In this document: piece by piece, positions 42,700-50,066 of the stretch
Position numbering within the stretch: position 1 is the first letter of the stretch
Layout of the letters: every line of letters begins with the position of its first letter
Assembly (NCBI GenBank): GCA_937959285.1
Contig: CALGAR010000045.1
Coordinates: 1 to 64,000 of the forward strand
From: an uncultured Bryobacterales bacterium
GTDB taxonomy: Bacteria; Acidobacteriota; Terriglobia; Bryobacterales; Bryobacteraceae
DNA: 64,000 bases
Direction: 5' to 3'
The notes under the pieces: model-generated
The model's database searches: none
Seen by the model: the letters and a program-made list of their open reading frames with translations, nothing else
What the model was told of the DNA's origin: nothing
Program-made: the position numbers and the translations under genes

Positions 42700-43707
42700 C
42701 TAGTTCGCGGCCGCCTGCTTTTGGGCCGGCTCCCGGAAGGAACGCTCTGTCTGGTCGTTGGGGTCTACCGAAACAGGCTGGTCGCGCCAGAGCCACCTCA
42801 TCATTTCCGGCAGTATCGCGCCGCCGTGCTTCTGACTGTGGCGTCCGATTCCCCACACGTAGGCCATGTCGTAGCCTTTCTCCTGGAGAGCGTCCTTCAT
42901 GCGGACGTTCTGGAGGAACCAGTCACGCTGCTCGTCGTAGGTGCCGTCCCGCCGAGTCCCCCGGTTATCGTTCCGGCCGTCCTGCAGAAAGATGCGGATC
43001 GGCTTTTTCGGACTCTTCCGGATTACGTCCGGGTACACATGCCCGCCTCGAAGATTTGTGTAGCTGCCGATCAGGCTTAAAACCTTGCGAAAGTGATTGG
43101 GCCGCTCCCAGGCAACGGTGAATGCCGCGATGGCGCCCGAGCTTGCTCCTCCAATGCCCCGTTGCTCCGGATCGTCCGAAATGTTGTAGTCCTTCTTCAG
43201 AGCAGGAAGCAGTTCGTCGACGATGACTCGTGGATAGCGGTCGTCGAGCGAGTTGTACTCGACCGGGCGATTCGTGTTGCGGTCTCCCCAATCCTTTGCG
43301 TGCGGTTCCGGTTGGTCGGGACGGCGTCCCGGATTGATGAATACGGCAATCATGACCGGAATCTCTCGCCGGTAGATCAAATTGTCGAGGACGTTGGGAA
43401 CGCGGACGTCGCCTTCCGGATTCATAAAGGCATGCCCGTCGTTGAAGACCATAAGACTGGCAGGCTTAGAAGGATCGTACTGCGCGGGGACGTAAACCCA
43501 GTAAGTATGTGACGTGCCCGGAAAAACCTCGCTGGGCAGCGTGAACGGTCCGCGAATCTCTCCTTTGGGCACGCCTTCTTGCGGGAGCGAATCCGGACCG
43601 AGCCGGTAATGGATATCGGGATTTGGACCCTGGTCCTGACGCTGCGCGAAGGCGCCCGCCGGTCCAAGCGCAAGGATCATCAAGGCAGATGTGAGTACTA
43701 TCTTCAA
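42700..43707 (-). CDS. Exported esterase (enterochelin-esterase-like fold)
   Basis: A 335-residue alpha/beta-hydrolase of the putative esterase (IroE/Fes-like) type, with signal peptide MKIVLTSALMILALGPAGAF. The nucleophile elbow reads GIGGASSGAIAAFTVAWERP. The likely Asp and His are in RIFLQDGRNDNRG and GIGRHSQKHGGAILPEMMRW. The N-terminal PSEVFPGTSHTYWVYVPAQY and VFNDGHAF are typical of the group. Likely acts on acyl esters of glycans or siderophore-like compounds. Convergent with the CPCC propeller gene, across a strong hairpin; 131 bases separate it from the MoaD-like gene upstream of it on the same strand. Confidence 0.9.
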   Translation of the reverse strand: MKIVLTSALMILALGPAGAFAQRQDQGPNPDIHYRLGPDSLPQEGVPKGEIRGPFTLPSEVFPGTSHTYWVYVPAQYDPSKPASLMVFNDGHAFMNPEGDVRVPNVLDNLIYRREIPVMIAVFINPGRRPDQPEPHAKDWGDRNTNRPVEYNSLDDRYPRVIVDELLPALKKDYNISDDPEQRGIGGASSGAIAAFTVAWERPNHFRKVLSLIGSYTNLRGGHVYPDVIRKSPKKPIRIFLQDGRNDNRGTRRDGTYDEQRDWFLQNVRMKDALQEKGYDMAYVWGIGRHSQKHGGAILPEMMRWLWRDQPVSVDPNDQTERSFREPAQKQAAAN

Positions 43708-43838
43708 AGCTGTATCTTCCCCCAGTAAGGTGTACCGGGCGACTACGATATCACATTCGGCGCGGCGGACGTTGTTGGGCTCTCCGTGCGGCAGCGGGTA
43801 TTAGCCGTTGTTACCGCCGCTGCCGCACCAGGAGCTGT

Positions 43839-44138
43839 TTACCGACCGCCAGCCACCGCGCCCACAACCAGGAACGGCTCTTTCGCCGTAACTACTTCCG
43901 GCGGAAGGGGGGTGTCCGGCGATTCATGGGAGAGGTCCTGCTCGCATGCGAAAAATCTCACAAACGGCCTTCGCTGCTTCGTCACCTGGTCGCGAATCGT
44001 TCCGCGCAGCATGGGGTAGCGAGCTTCCAAGGCATCGAGGACCGACCGCTGCGTAACAGCGCCTTCGACTTCAAGCTCGACCTCGCCGTTGATCTGCGCG
44101 AGGGTACGCAGATGGGCGGGAAGTACGACTCGAATCAT
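43839..44138 (-). CDS. MoaD/ThiS-like ubiquitin-fold protein
   Basis: 99 residues. The beta-grasp sequence (MIRVVLPAHLRTLAQINGEV, RSVLDALEARYPMLRGTIRD, FVRFFACEQDLSHESPDTPL) ends in VGAVAGGR. The Gly-Gly needed for adenylation and thiocarboxylation is present, but one residue from the true C-terminus, unlike MoaD or ThiS, which end in GG. No E1-like or molybdopterin genes are nearby. Instead the start overlaps a BNR propeller gene by 4 bases. It could be a sulphur carrier, a protein modifier needing trimming of the terminal Arg, or simply a binding partner of the propeller. Confidence 0.88.
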   Translation of the reverse strand: MIRVVLPAHLRTLAQINGEVELEVEGAVTQRSVLDALEARYPMLRGTIRDQVTKQRRPFVRFFACEQDLSHESPDTPLPPEVVTAKEPFLVVGAVAGGR

Positions 44139-45250
44139 GCCAGCGTCTGAACCTCTACCGAAAGGACCGGCGGGAGATCGCGGACGATGGGAGTCCAGCT
44201 ATCACCTGCATCCGCGGATGCATACACCTGCCCTCCTGTTGTGCCGAAATACACACCGCACGAATCGAGCGAGTCGACGGCCATCGCATCGCGCAGCACG
44301 TTCACGTAGCAGTTGCTCTGTGGCAGGCCTTTCGTGAGCGGTTCCCATTCATTCCCTCCGGTGCGGCTGCGGTAGACACGGAGCGCCCCGTCTGGCGGAA
44401 AGTGCTCGGAGTCGCTCTTGATCGGAACGACATAGATGGTCTCTGGCTCGTGCGCATGAACGTCGATCACGAATCCGAAATCGGTGGGAAGATTACCGCT
44501 CACTTCCCTCCACGACTCGCCGCCGTCGTCGCTGCGCATCACGTCCCAGTGCTTCTGCATGAACAACACGTCCGGACGGGAGGGATGCATTGCGATGTGG
44601 TGCACACAGTGTCCGACTTCTGCGTCCGGGTCCGGTATAAAGTCCGACTTCAATCCGCGATTGATGGGGCGCCACGTCTTGCCGCCGTCGTCGGTGCGGA
44701 AGGCTCCGGCCGCGGAGATGGCAATGATGATTCGCTGCGGATCGTTCGGATTGAGAAGGATCGTATGCAGACACATGCCGCCGGCGCCCGGCGCCCACGC
44801 AGCGCCGGAACCATGGCAGCGTAGCCCGGAAAGCTCGCTCCACGTCTGCCCGCCGTCTTGAGTGACAAACAGGGCTGCGTCTTCCACGCCCGCATAAACG
44901 GTATCCGGATCGGTGAGAGTGGGCTCGAGATGCCAGACGCGCTTGAACTCCCAAGGATGCGCCGTGCCGTCGTACCACTGGTGAGTTCCGGGGACGCCAT
45001 CATAAACAAACTGATTGCCCACAGGATTCCACGTCGCACCCCCGTCGTCGGATCGCTGGATCAGTTGCCCGAACCAGCCGCTCGATTGGGAGACAAACAA
45101 CCGGTCCGGGTTGGTGGGGCATCCTTTGAAGTGATAAATCTCCCAACCCGCAAAATGAGGACCGCTCACTTGCCAGTGTTCCCGCTTGCCATCGGACGTC
45201 AGGATGAAAGCGCCTTTCCTTGTGCCGACCAATACTCGTACTTTACTCAT
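44135..45250 (-). CDS. Cytoplasmic BNR/VPS10-type beta-propeller protein
   Basis: About 371 residues without signal peptide. Start ATG 45250 with AAGGAG 8 bases upstream (a TTG at 45253 is also possible). Asp-box repeats are regular: RSDDGGATWNPVG, VTQDGGQTWSELS, RTDDGGKTWRPIN, RSDDGGESWREVS, ASADAGDSWTPIV. Conserved-looking insertions are rich in His and Trp (GTHQWYDGTAHPWEFKRVWH, VGHCVHHIAMHPSRPD). Often labelled exo-alpha-sialidase, but no sialidase catalytic residues are visible. Cytoplasmic location and translational overlap with a MoaD-like gene argue for another role. The HxlR regulator lies 99 bases upstream on the same strand. Confidence 0.85.
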   Translation of the reverse strand: MSKVRVLVGTRKGAFILTSDGKREHWQVSGPHFAGWEIYHFKGCPTNPDRLFVSQSSGWFGQLIQRSDDGGATWNPVGNQFVYDGVPGTHQWYDGTAHPWEFKRVWHLEPTLTDPDTVYAGVEDAALFVTQDGGQTWSELSGLRCHGSGAAWAPGAGGMCLHTILLNPNDPQRIIIAISAAGAFRTDDGGKTWRPINRGLKSDFIPDPDAEVGHCVHHIAMHPSRPDVLFMQKHWDVMRSDDGGESWREVSGNLPTDFGFVIDVHAHEPETIYVVPIKSDSEHFPPDGALRVYRSRTGGNEWEPLTKGLPQSNCYVNVLRDAMAVDSLDSCGVYFGTTGGQVYASADAGDSWTPIVRDLPPVLSVEVQTLA

Positions 45251-45349
45251 CAATGCTCCTTCCCGGAATCTTCACCGATCCATGCCTCCTCCGAATCGGC
45301 TCGTTGATTGAATTAAACATCCATCCGGCGCAATCCGGGCGCCCAAAGG

Positions 45350-45823
45350 CTAGCCGCTTCGCCGTACACGTTTTGCAGTTCGGGCCGTGCTGCGGTCCCG
45401 AAACTTTGGAATCAGTGGAGTGAGATCGCGCTCCTGCCACCGCCGCCGGACTTCCGCCAGAAATGCTTCGCGATGCTTCTCCAGAGTCTCTATCAGGGCG
45501 CAAGGCGCTGCTGTTTCCTCGTGCCGCGCACCCCACAGCAGGAGCTCCAGGAGCACAGGCGCCAGGTCAATCCCTTTCTCCGTGAGCCGGTAATTGACTC
45601 TCCGCCCGTCTGTCTCCGCAGGTTCGGCGGTAATGATGCCTGCCTGCTGCAGTTTCTGCAAGCGATCCGCAAGAATGTTCGTGGCAATGCCTTCGCCTGA
45701 TTCCTGGAATTCCTTAAAAGTCTGGAATCCGCGAACCATGAGGTCGCGAATAATCAGCAGCGACCAGCGATCTCCTAAAAGCTCCAACGCAATGCTGACC
45801 GGACACCCTGACCGTCGCTTCAA
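45350..45823 (-). CDS. HxlR-family transcriptional regulator
   Basis: 157 residues with a HxlR-type winged helix: CPVSIALELLGDRWSLLIIR, FKEFQESGEGIATNILADRL, LQQAGIITAEPAETDGRRVN, YRLTEKGIDLAPVLLELLLW. The sensor Cys characteristic of the family N-terminus (here Cys7) is present. The start is TTG at 45823 with a GGGAG ribosome-binding site ~8 bases upstream. A second, C-terminal ~50-residue extension is basic. Reported HxlR members respond to aldehydes, quinones or redox stress. A perfect dyad at 45862-45880 sits 39 bases upstream, a plausible autoregulatory operator. It is probably the first gene of the cassette with the BNR and MoaD-like genes. Confidence 0.92.
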   Translation of the reverse strand: MKRRSGCPVSIALELLGDRWSLLIIRDLMVRGFQTFKEFQESGEGIATNILADRLQKLQQAGIITAEPAETDGRRVNYRLTEKGIDLAPVLLELLLWGARHEETAAPCALIETLEKHREAFLAEVRRRWQERDLTPLIPKFRDRSTARTAKRVRRSG

Positions 45824-45861
45824 GCCCAGCTCCCGGGTGACATTTCACACCGTATCAACAT

Positions 45862-45880
45862 TACTTGCATATTACAAGTA
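45862..45880. promoter_or_regulatory. 19-bp dyad upstream of the HxlR gene
   Basis: TACTTG (45862-45867), a 7-base AT-rich spacer, then CAAGTA (45875-45880): a perfect 6+6 dyad of the size usual for HxlR operators. A looser TTGC-N6-GCAA dyad follows within 5 bases (45885-45898). Both lie in the AT-rich part of the 232-bp gene-free gap. Confidence 0.45.
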
Positions 45881-46055
45881 TTCTTTGCATGCACGCAAGA
45901 GGATTCCACTGCGTATTTCGTAGCTGCCGTTCTTGACATGGCGCGCGCCTCTCGCGATAGGCGGATCCGTGGATGACTGGAGGAGGGAGGTATCGTCTAA
46001 GTACATCCGCTGGTCGCGCAGGGGCGAAGCCTTGCGCGACCGGGATTACACGATG

Positions 46056-46403
46056 TTACTCGACAGTAACTTTGACAGGTTGCTCGATTAGTTTCGAATC
46101 ATTCCCTGCGGTCAAAACCATCAGGGCATAACGTCCTGGCTTGGCATCCCCCGGAATCTTGAACTTCACAGCCTTGGCGGACTGCTCGGTGATCTCAACC
46201 TTGATGTCGTTCTTTCCGTCGGTCAGATAGAGTTCCGTCATGACCGACTTCTCTAAGTTCTCCCCCGTGACGTTGAGGATATCACCGGCCTTCCCGGTGC
46301 TGGGTTCAACCGACGTGAGCCTCGGTGTGGCCTGAGCGCTTGCGATGTGCGGGGCGAGGAGGACCACCCCAACCAGCAGCGGAAGCATAAAGGACAACTT
46401 CAT
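46056..46403 (-). CDS. Exported IPT/TIG-domain protein
   Basis: 115 residues from the ATG at 46403 (MKLSFMLPLLVGVVLLAPHI signal peptide); a frame extension to 46505 lacks features. The mature ~90 residues form one IPT/TIG immunoglobulin-like domain: RLTSVEPSTGKAGDILNVTG, ENLEKSVMTELYLTDGKNDI, FKIPGDAKPGRYALMVLTAG. A GAGAGG ribosome-binding site precedes the start. Stand-alone gene. Such domains mediate carbohydrate or protein contacts at the cell surface; the ligand is unknown. Confidence 0.85.
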   Translation of the reverse strand: MKLSFMLPLLVGVVLLAPHIASAQATPRLTSVEPSTGKAGDILNVTGENLEKSVMTELYLTDGKNDIKVEITEQSAKAVKFKIPGDAKPGRYALMVLTAGNDSKLIEQPVKVTVE

Positions 46404-46525
46404 CTGATTGACCCTCTCTGGACCGAATCCTATTCCAAGTAAACTCGAAATGCAACGGGAAAACTGGAGAATCCGCAGGGCTCTGTGCGGCTCACGAGAA
46501 AGCAATAGCGGGAGGGGAAAAGAGA

Positions 46526-46548
46526 GGTCACCATAACGCCGGGTGACC
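46526..46548 (-). terminator. Terminator after the transketolase operon
   Basis: GGTCACC (46526-46532) pairs with GGTGACC (46542-46548) around a 9-base loop. Read on the minus strand the stem is followed by TCTCTTTTCCCC, a T-rich tail, 12 bases after the transketolase stop. Confidence 0.6.
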
Positions 46549-46559
46549 CCTCGCGCAGG

Positions 46560-47531
46560 TTACGACTTCTTGCGGTTGAGGGCGCGGTGGGCTGCCTTCA
46601 CGACTTCTCGCGCCGTCATTCCGTACTTTTCGAGCAGGGCCTCGGGAGTGCCGGATTCCGCGTAACCGTGGAGGCCGACGAACTCCATCACGCAGGGATG
46701 GTGCTGCGCAACGACCTGAGCGACACGAACGCCAAGGCCCCCGTCTACGAGGTGCTCCTCGCTGACGACGATGGCGCCGGTCTCCTTTGCGGCCCGGACA
46801 ATCGTCTCCACATCCAGGGGCTTAATCGTATGGATGTCGATGACCCGCGCGGATACGCCTTCAGCCTCCAGAATTTCCTGGGCTTTTATCGACTCCGCAA
46901 CCATCAGGCCGGTGGCAATGAGCGTGACGTCGGCGCCGTGGATCAGCTCGATCGCCTTGCCGATTTCGAACTTCTGCTCGGGAGAATGAACCACGGGAAC
47001 TTTGGGGCGCCCGGCTCGAATGTAGACGGGACCGACGTGCTCGGCGGCTGCGTGGACCAGTGCGTTCATGGCCACTTCATCCGCGGGGGACAGCACCACG
47101 AACCCCGGCAGCGAGCAGGCAAGCGACAAGTCTTCCACCGACATCTGCGAGGGCCCGTCTTCGCCGATTGAAATTCCGCTGTGCGTGCCGACGACCTTCA
47201 GGTTGACATGCGGGAAGGCAGCGGTGACACGCAGTTGCTCAAAACCCTTGTTTAAGACAAACGCGGCAAAGCTTGCGACGAAGGCGATCTTGCCGCTCGA
47301 GGCAAGCCCTGCGCCTGCGGCAACCATGTTGGCTTCGGCAATGCCAAAGCTGAAGAAGCGGTCGGGGAACTCCTTGGCAAAGAGATGTGTGAAGGTGGAT
47401 TTGGAGAGATCGGCATCACACACCACGACATTCGGGTTCTTCCGTCCCAGATCGAGCAGCGCCTTCCCGAACGCTTCCCGGGTTGCCGCTCCCATCTTCA
47501 GCTCGAACTTGGTCCTGATATTCGTCGCCAT
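46560..47531 (-). CDS. Transketolase, C-terminal subunit
   Basis: A 323-residue protein holding the pyrimidine-binding and C-terminal domains of transketolase. Recognisable parts: VVVCDADLSKSTFTHLFAKE, RFFSFGIAEANMVAAGAGLA with the catalytic Glu, AFAAFVLNKGFEQLRV, THSGISIGEDGPSQMSVEDL and PVYIRAGRPKVPVVH. It functions only with the N-terminal subunit encoded directly upstream, as the two-gene form of transketolase or a DXS-like enzyme. It carries two-carbon units between sugar phosphates. Starts immediately after the partner's stop codon. Confidence 0.94.
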   Translation of the reverse strand: MATNIRTKFELKMGAATREAFGKALLDLGRKNPNVVVCDADLSKSTFTHLFAKEFPDRFFSFGIAEANMVAAGAGLASSGKIAFVASFAAFVLNKGFEQLRVTAAFPHVNLKVVGTHSGISIGEDGPSQMSVEDLSLACSLPGFVVLSPADEVAMNALVHAAAEHVGPVYIRAGRPKVPVVHSPEQKFEIGKAIELIHGADVTLIATGLMVAESIKAQEILEAEGVSARVIDIHTIKPLDVETIVRAAKETGAIVVSEEHLVDGGLGVRVAQVVAQHHPCVMEFVGLHGYAESGTPEALLEKYGMTAREVVKAAHRALNRKKS

Positions 47532-48353
47532 TTACGCAAGCTCCTTCAATGCCTGCTCCACCTCGGCGGCAGTCGGCGCCACGCCGTGATACTTCGGGTT
47601 GTTCTCCATGAAGGAAACGCCTTTGCCTTTTACGGTGTTAGCAATCACGGCAGTTGGCTTCCCTTTGGTAGCCGCTGCCTCCGCGAATGCCGACTGCAGA
47701 GCAGAAATGTCGTGCCCGTCAAGCTCAATCGTGTGCCACCCGAAGGCCCGCCACTTGTCGGCCAGGGGCTCCAGATCCATGATGTCTTTCACGAACCCGT
47801 CGAGCTGAATCTTGTTGTAGTCGACGATCGCGACGAGGTTGTCCACTTTGTGGAATGAGGCCGCCATGGCCGCTTCCCAGATCTGGCCTTCCTGGATCTC
47901 ACCATCCCCGAGTACAACATAGGAACGGACTGGACGGCTGTCCAATCTGGCAGCAAGCGCGAAGCCCAATCCCACCGACAGCCCTTGTCCCAGAGACCCG
48001 GTCGACGCCTCAAGGGCTGGAATGAAGCGAACGTCAGGATGCCCCTGGTAGATGGAGTTCAGCTTTCGAAGCGTGTGTAGTTGATCAATTGGTGTGTAGC
48101 CCGCCCGCGCTATGACGGAATAAAGGGCAGGAGCCGCATGACCCTTGGACAGAATAACCCGGTCGCGATTTTCCCACTTGGGATTCGACGGATCATGCCG
48201 CAGCACGTCGAAGTAGAGCGTGACCAGGATCTCCACAACAGAAAGCGACCCGCCTGGATGGCCCGATTTGGCCGCGCCGGTCATCTCGATAATATCGCGG
48301 CGAACCTGCTTCGCGATCGCCCGCAATTCGTCTACATTGTGCGTCCTCTTCAT
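47532..48353 (-). CDS. Transketolase, N-terminal (TPP-binding) subunit
   Basis: 273 residues. The thiamine-diphosphate motif GDG-x(~28)-N is in VLGDGEIQEGQIWEAAMAAS and VAIVDYNKIQLDG. Substrate-site His residues lie in AAKSGHPGGSLSVVEI, ILSKGHAAPALYSVI and SIYQGHPD. It corresponds to the first half of full-length transketolase (~660 residues), so the enzyme is split into two genes as in many bacteria and archaea. No bases separate it from the C-terminal subunit gene. Contributes to the non-oxidative pentose phosphate pathway. Confidence 0.94.
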   Translation of the reverse strand: MKRTHNVDELRAIAKQVRRDIIEMTGAAKSGHPGGSLSVVEILVTLYFDVLRHDPSNPKWENRDRVILSKGHAAPALYSVIARAGYTPIDQLHTLRKLNSIYQGHPDVRFIPALEASTGSLGQGLSVGLGFALAARLDSRPVRSYVVLGDGEIQEGQIWEAAMAASFHKVDNLVAIVDYNKIQLDGFVKDIMDLEPLADKWRAFGWHTIELDGHDISALQSAFAEAAATKGKPTAVIANTVKGKGVSFMENNPKYHGVAPTAAEVEQALKELA

Positions 48354-48470
48354 GGGCGTGAACTCTCACTTTAGCATAAGGACCCTATGATTCTGACGGC
48401 TGCGGAAACGTACGGAAGGGCGCGCCGGGGCTTTCCCGATCGCGCACTTATAGCGGCAGATGCGCGGCTG

Positions 48471-49109
48471 TTAGCCTCCATTGCCCGACTGTTTGATCCA
48501 TCGATAGAGGGAGACGGCACTGGCTGCAACCGACACGATGATCAGAGCGATCAGGCTGTACTCGATGAGGGCGTTATCGGCCAGCTGAAGGATTTGGTCG
48601 CCGAAGACGGCTCCCAGCGCTGCTACGATCGAGAAGCGGACGACACGCGCCACTCCCGAGATCGCCAGCAGACGGGCCCGAGGGTACTGCAGGGCGGCGA
48701 TCGCTGAAACGAAGAGCTTGTACGGAAACGGCGGCGGCACGAGCGCACCCACTGCGAGTATCCAGCCGGCATATCTCTGTGCGCGCTGTTTGACGCGGTT
48801 GAGGCGCTCCCTATTGACGCGTTTTTCCAGCCCTTCCTCCCCGCCCACCCGGGCGATGGTATCGAGAATGGCTGTTCCGATGGCTGAGCCAAGAGCCGCT
48901 ATGACGGCGTAGTAAGGCGCCCGTGAGGGGGATTGCGCAGCGAAAACAATCACCAGGAGATCGTTGCTGAACGGAATCACGAGGATCGAGGAATCCAGCA
49001 CGCTGATCAGGAAGAGACCAAGCCCGCCGAGTCCGAGCACCCACGAGAGGACGAGATCGAGGAGATGACGCATCCTCAAAAAACAAGACGCCCGTTGGCT
49101 AACGGACAT
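48471..49109 (-). CDS. VTT-domain membrane protein (YqaA-like)
   Basis: 212 residues, a multi-span membrane protein of the VTT/SNARE-associated superfamily, distantly related to the DedA protein at 10269. Features: LGLFLISVLDSSILVIPFSN, YYAVIAALGSAIGTAILDTI, GGEEGLEKRV, WILAVGALVPPPFPYKLFVS. The start is ambiguous: ATG at 49109, or ATG at 49073 (MRHLLDLVLSWVL), which begins the first span cleanly. Probably in the inner membrane, possibly in lipid scrambling or transport. The spacing to the transketolase operon (117 bases) suggests separate transcription. Confidence 0.85.
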   Translation of the reverse strand: MSVSQRASCFLRMRHLLDLVLSWVLGLGGLGLFLISVLDSSILVIPFSNDLLVIVFAAQSPSRAPYYAVIAALGSAIGTAILDTIARVGGEEGLEKRVNRERLNRVKQRAQRYAGWILAVGALVPPPFPYKLFVSAIAALQYPRARLLAISGVARVVRFSIVAALGAVFGDQILQLADNALIEYSLIALIIVSVAASAVSLYRWIKQSGNGG

Positions 49110-49204
49110 TTCGAATATAGAGAGATACCGAATGAACTTTTAGGCGGGAAGGGGCGGAGCCTGTTCTATCGGCTCCGCGGTCTTGAGGCTAGTCGCGAAC
49201 GAGG

Positions 49205-50062
49205 CTAGTCACGAAGCGCCTTTTGAAGGGCCTCGTACATCACGGTCTCAGGCGCGGCTTGCCCCGTCCAGATTTCGAATCCGATGACGCCTTGATAGAC
49301 GAGCATGGAAAGGCCATCGAGCACCGGAAGGCCAAGCGACTTCGCTGTACGAAGAAGACGAGTCTCGGGAGGGTTGAAGACGGCATCGCAGACCAGAGTA
49401 CCCGGAGCAAGCCGCCCGAGATCGATATCGGGCATCGCATCCACGTCGGGATAGAGTCCGACGGAGGTTGCATTCACCACAAGGTCAAAGCCCTCCGGGA
49501 TGATGTGGGTTCCGCGCCAAACCACCAGACTCGCTTTGACGCCCGTGTTCTTGCAAAGGTCATCAACCATTGCGGCGCCGCGTCCCTCCGTGCGGTTCAG
49601 CACGACAATTTCAGCCGCTCCGGCCAGGGCGAGTTCCGTCGCGATGGCTCGTGCCGCGCCTCCTGCGCCTAACAGGAAGACTCGCTTCCCCTTAGGATCT
49701 ACTCCGGCGTTGACGCGTACTCCTCGAAGGAATCCCTTACCGTCGGTATTTTCGCCGATGAAACAGTCGCCCTCGCGCCGGACCGTGTTCACGGCCCCGA
49801 TCATACGAGCTTCGGGCGAAACCCCGTCCAGGTATTGCATCACTGCAACTTTGTGGGGAATTGTCACATTGAAGCCGCGGAAGCCGAGCGCCCGGGCTCC
49901 GGCGACAGCCTCGGCGAGCCTCGAGGGCGGCACTTCCATCGTCAGGTAGCGCCAGTTGAGCCCCCGAGCAGCAAACGCGGCCTCCTGCATCACCCCTGTC
50001 GGGTTCTCTGCGACCGGTTGTCCGATGACACCTACTAGTTCTGCTTTGTAGTTTGCGGGCAT
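49205..50062 (-). CDS. aroE: Shikimate dehydrogenase-like protein
   Basis: 285 residues. NADP-dependent reduction of 3-dehydroshikimate is the usual activity. Catalytic Lys in FNVTIPHKVAVM, Asp in GENTDGKGF, the Gly-rich loop LLGAGGAARAIATELA and NATSVGLYPDVD are all present, as is PETRLLRTAKSLG. Oddly, the N-terminal shikimate-binding S-x-S (normally A-H-S-x-S-P) is replaced: VIGQPVAENPTGVMQEAAFA. This loss of both Ser residues suggests an altered substrate or an AroE paralogue. It starts 4 bases after the stop of the 1337-residue protein, so they form an operon. No other aromatic-pathway gene is nearby. Confidence 0.85.
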   Translation of the reverse strand: MPANYKAELVGVIGQPVAENPTGVMQEAAFAARGLNWRYLTMEVPPSRLAEAVAGARALGFRGFNVTIPHKVAVMQYLDGVSPEARMIGAVNTVRREGDCFIGENTDGKGFLRGVRVNAGVDPKGKRVFLLGAGGAARAIATELALAGAAEIVVLNRTEGRGAAMVDDLCKNTGVKASLVVWRGTHIIPEGFDLVVNATSVGLYPDVDAMPDIDLGRLAPGTLVCDAVFNPPETRLLRTAKSLGLPVLDGLSMLVYQGVIGFEIWTGQAAPETVMYEALQKALRD

Positions 50063-50066
50063 ACCT

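Noticed and set aside
47531..47532. Transketolase split into two genes as a possible frameshift
   Set aside because: Both halves have complete domains, their own start and stop, and the two-gene form is normal in many bacteria.
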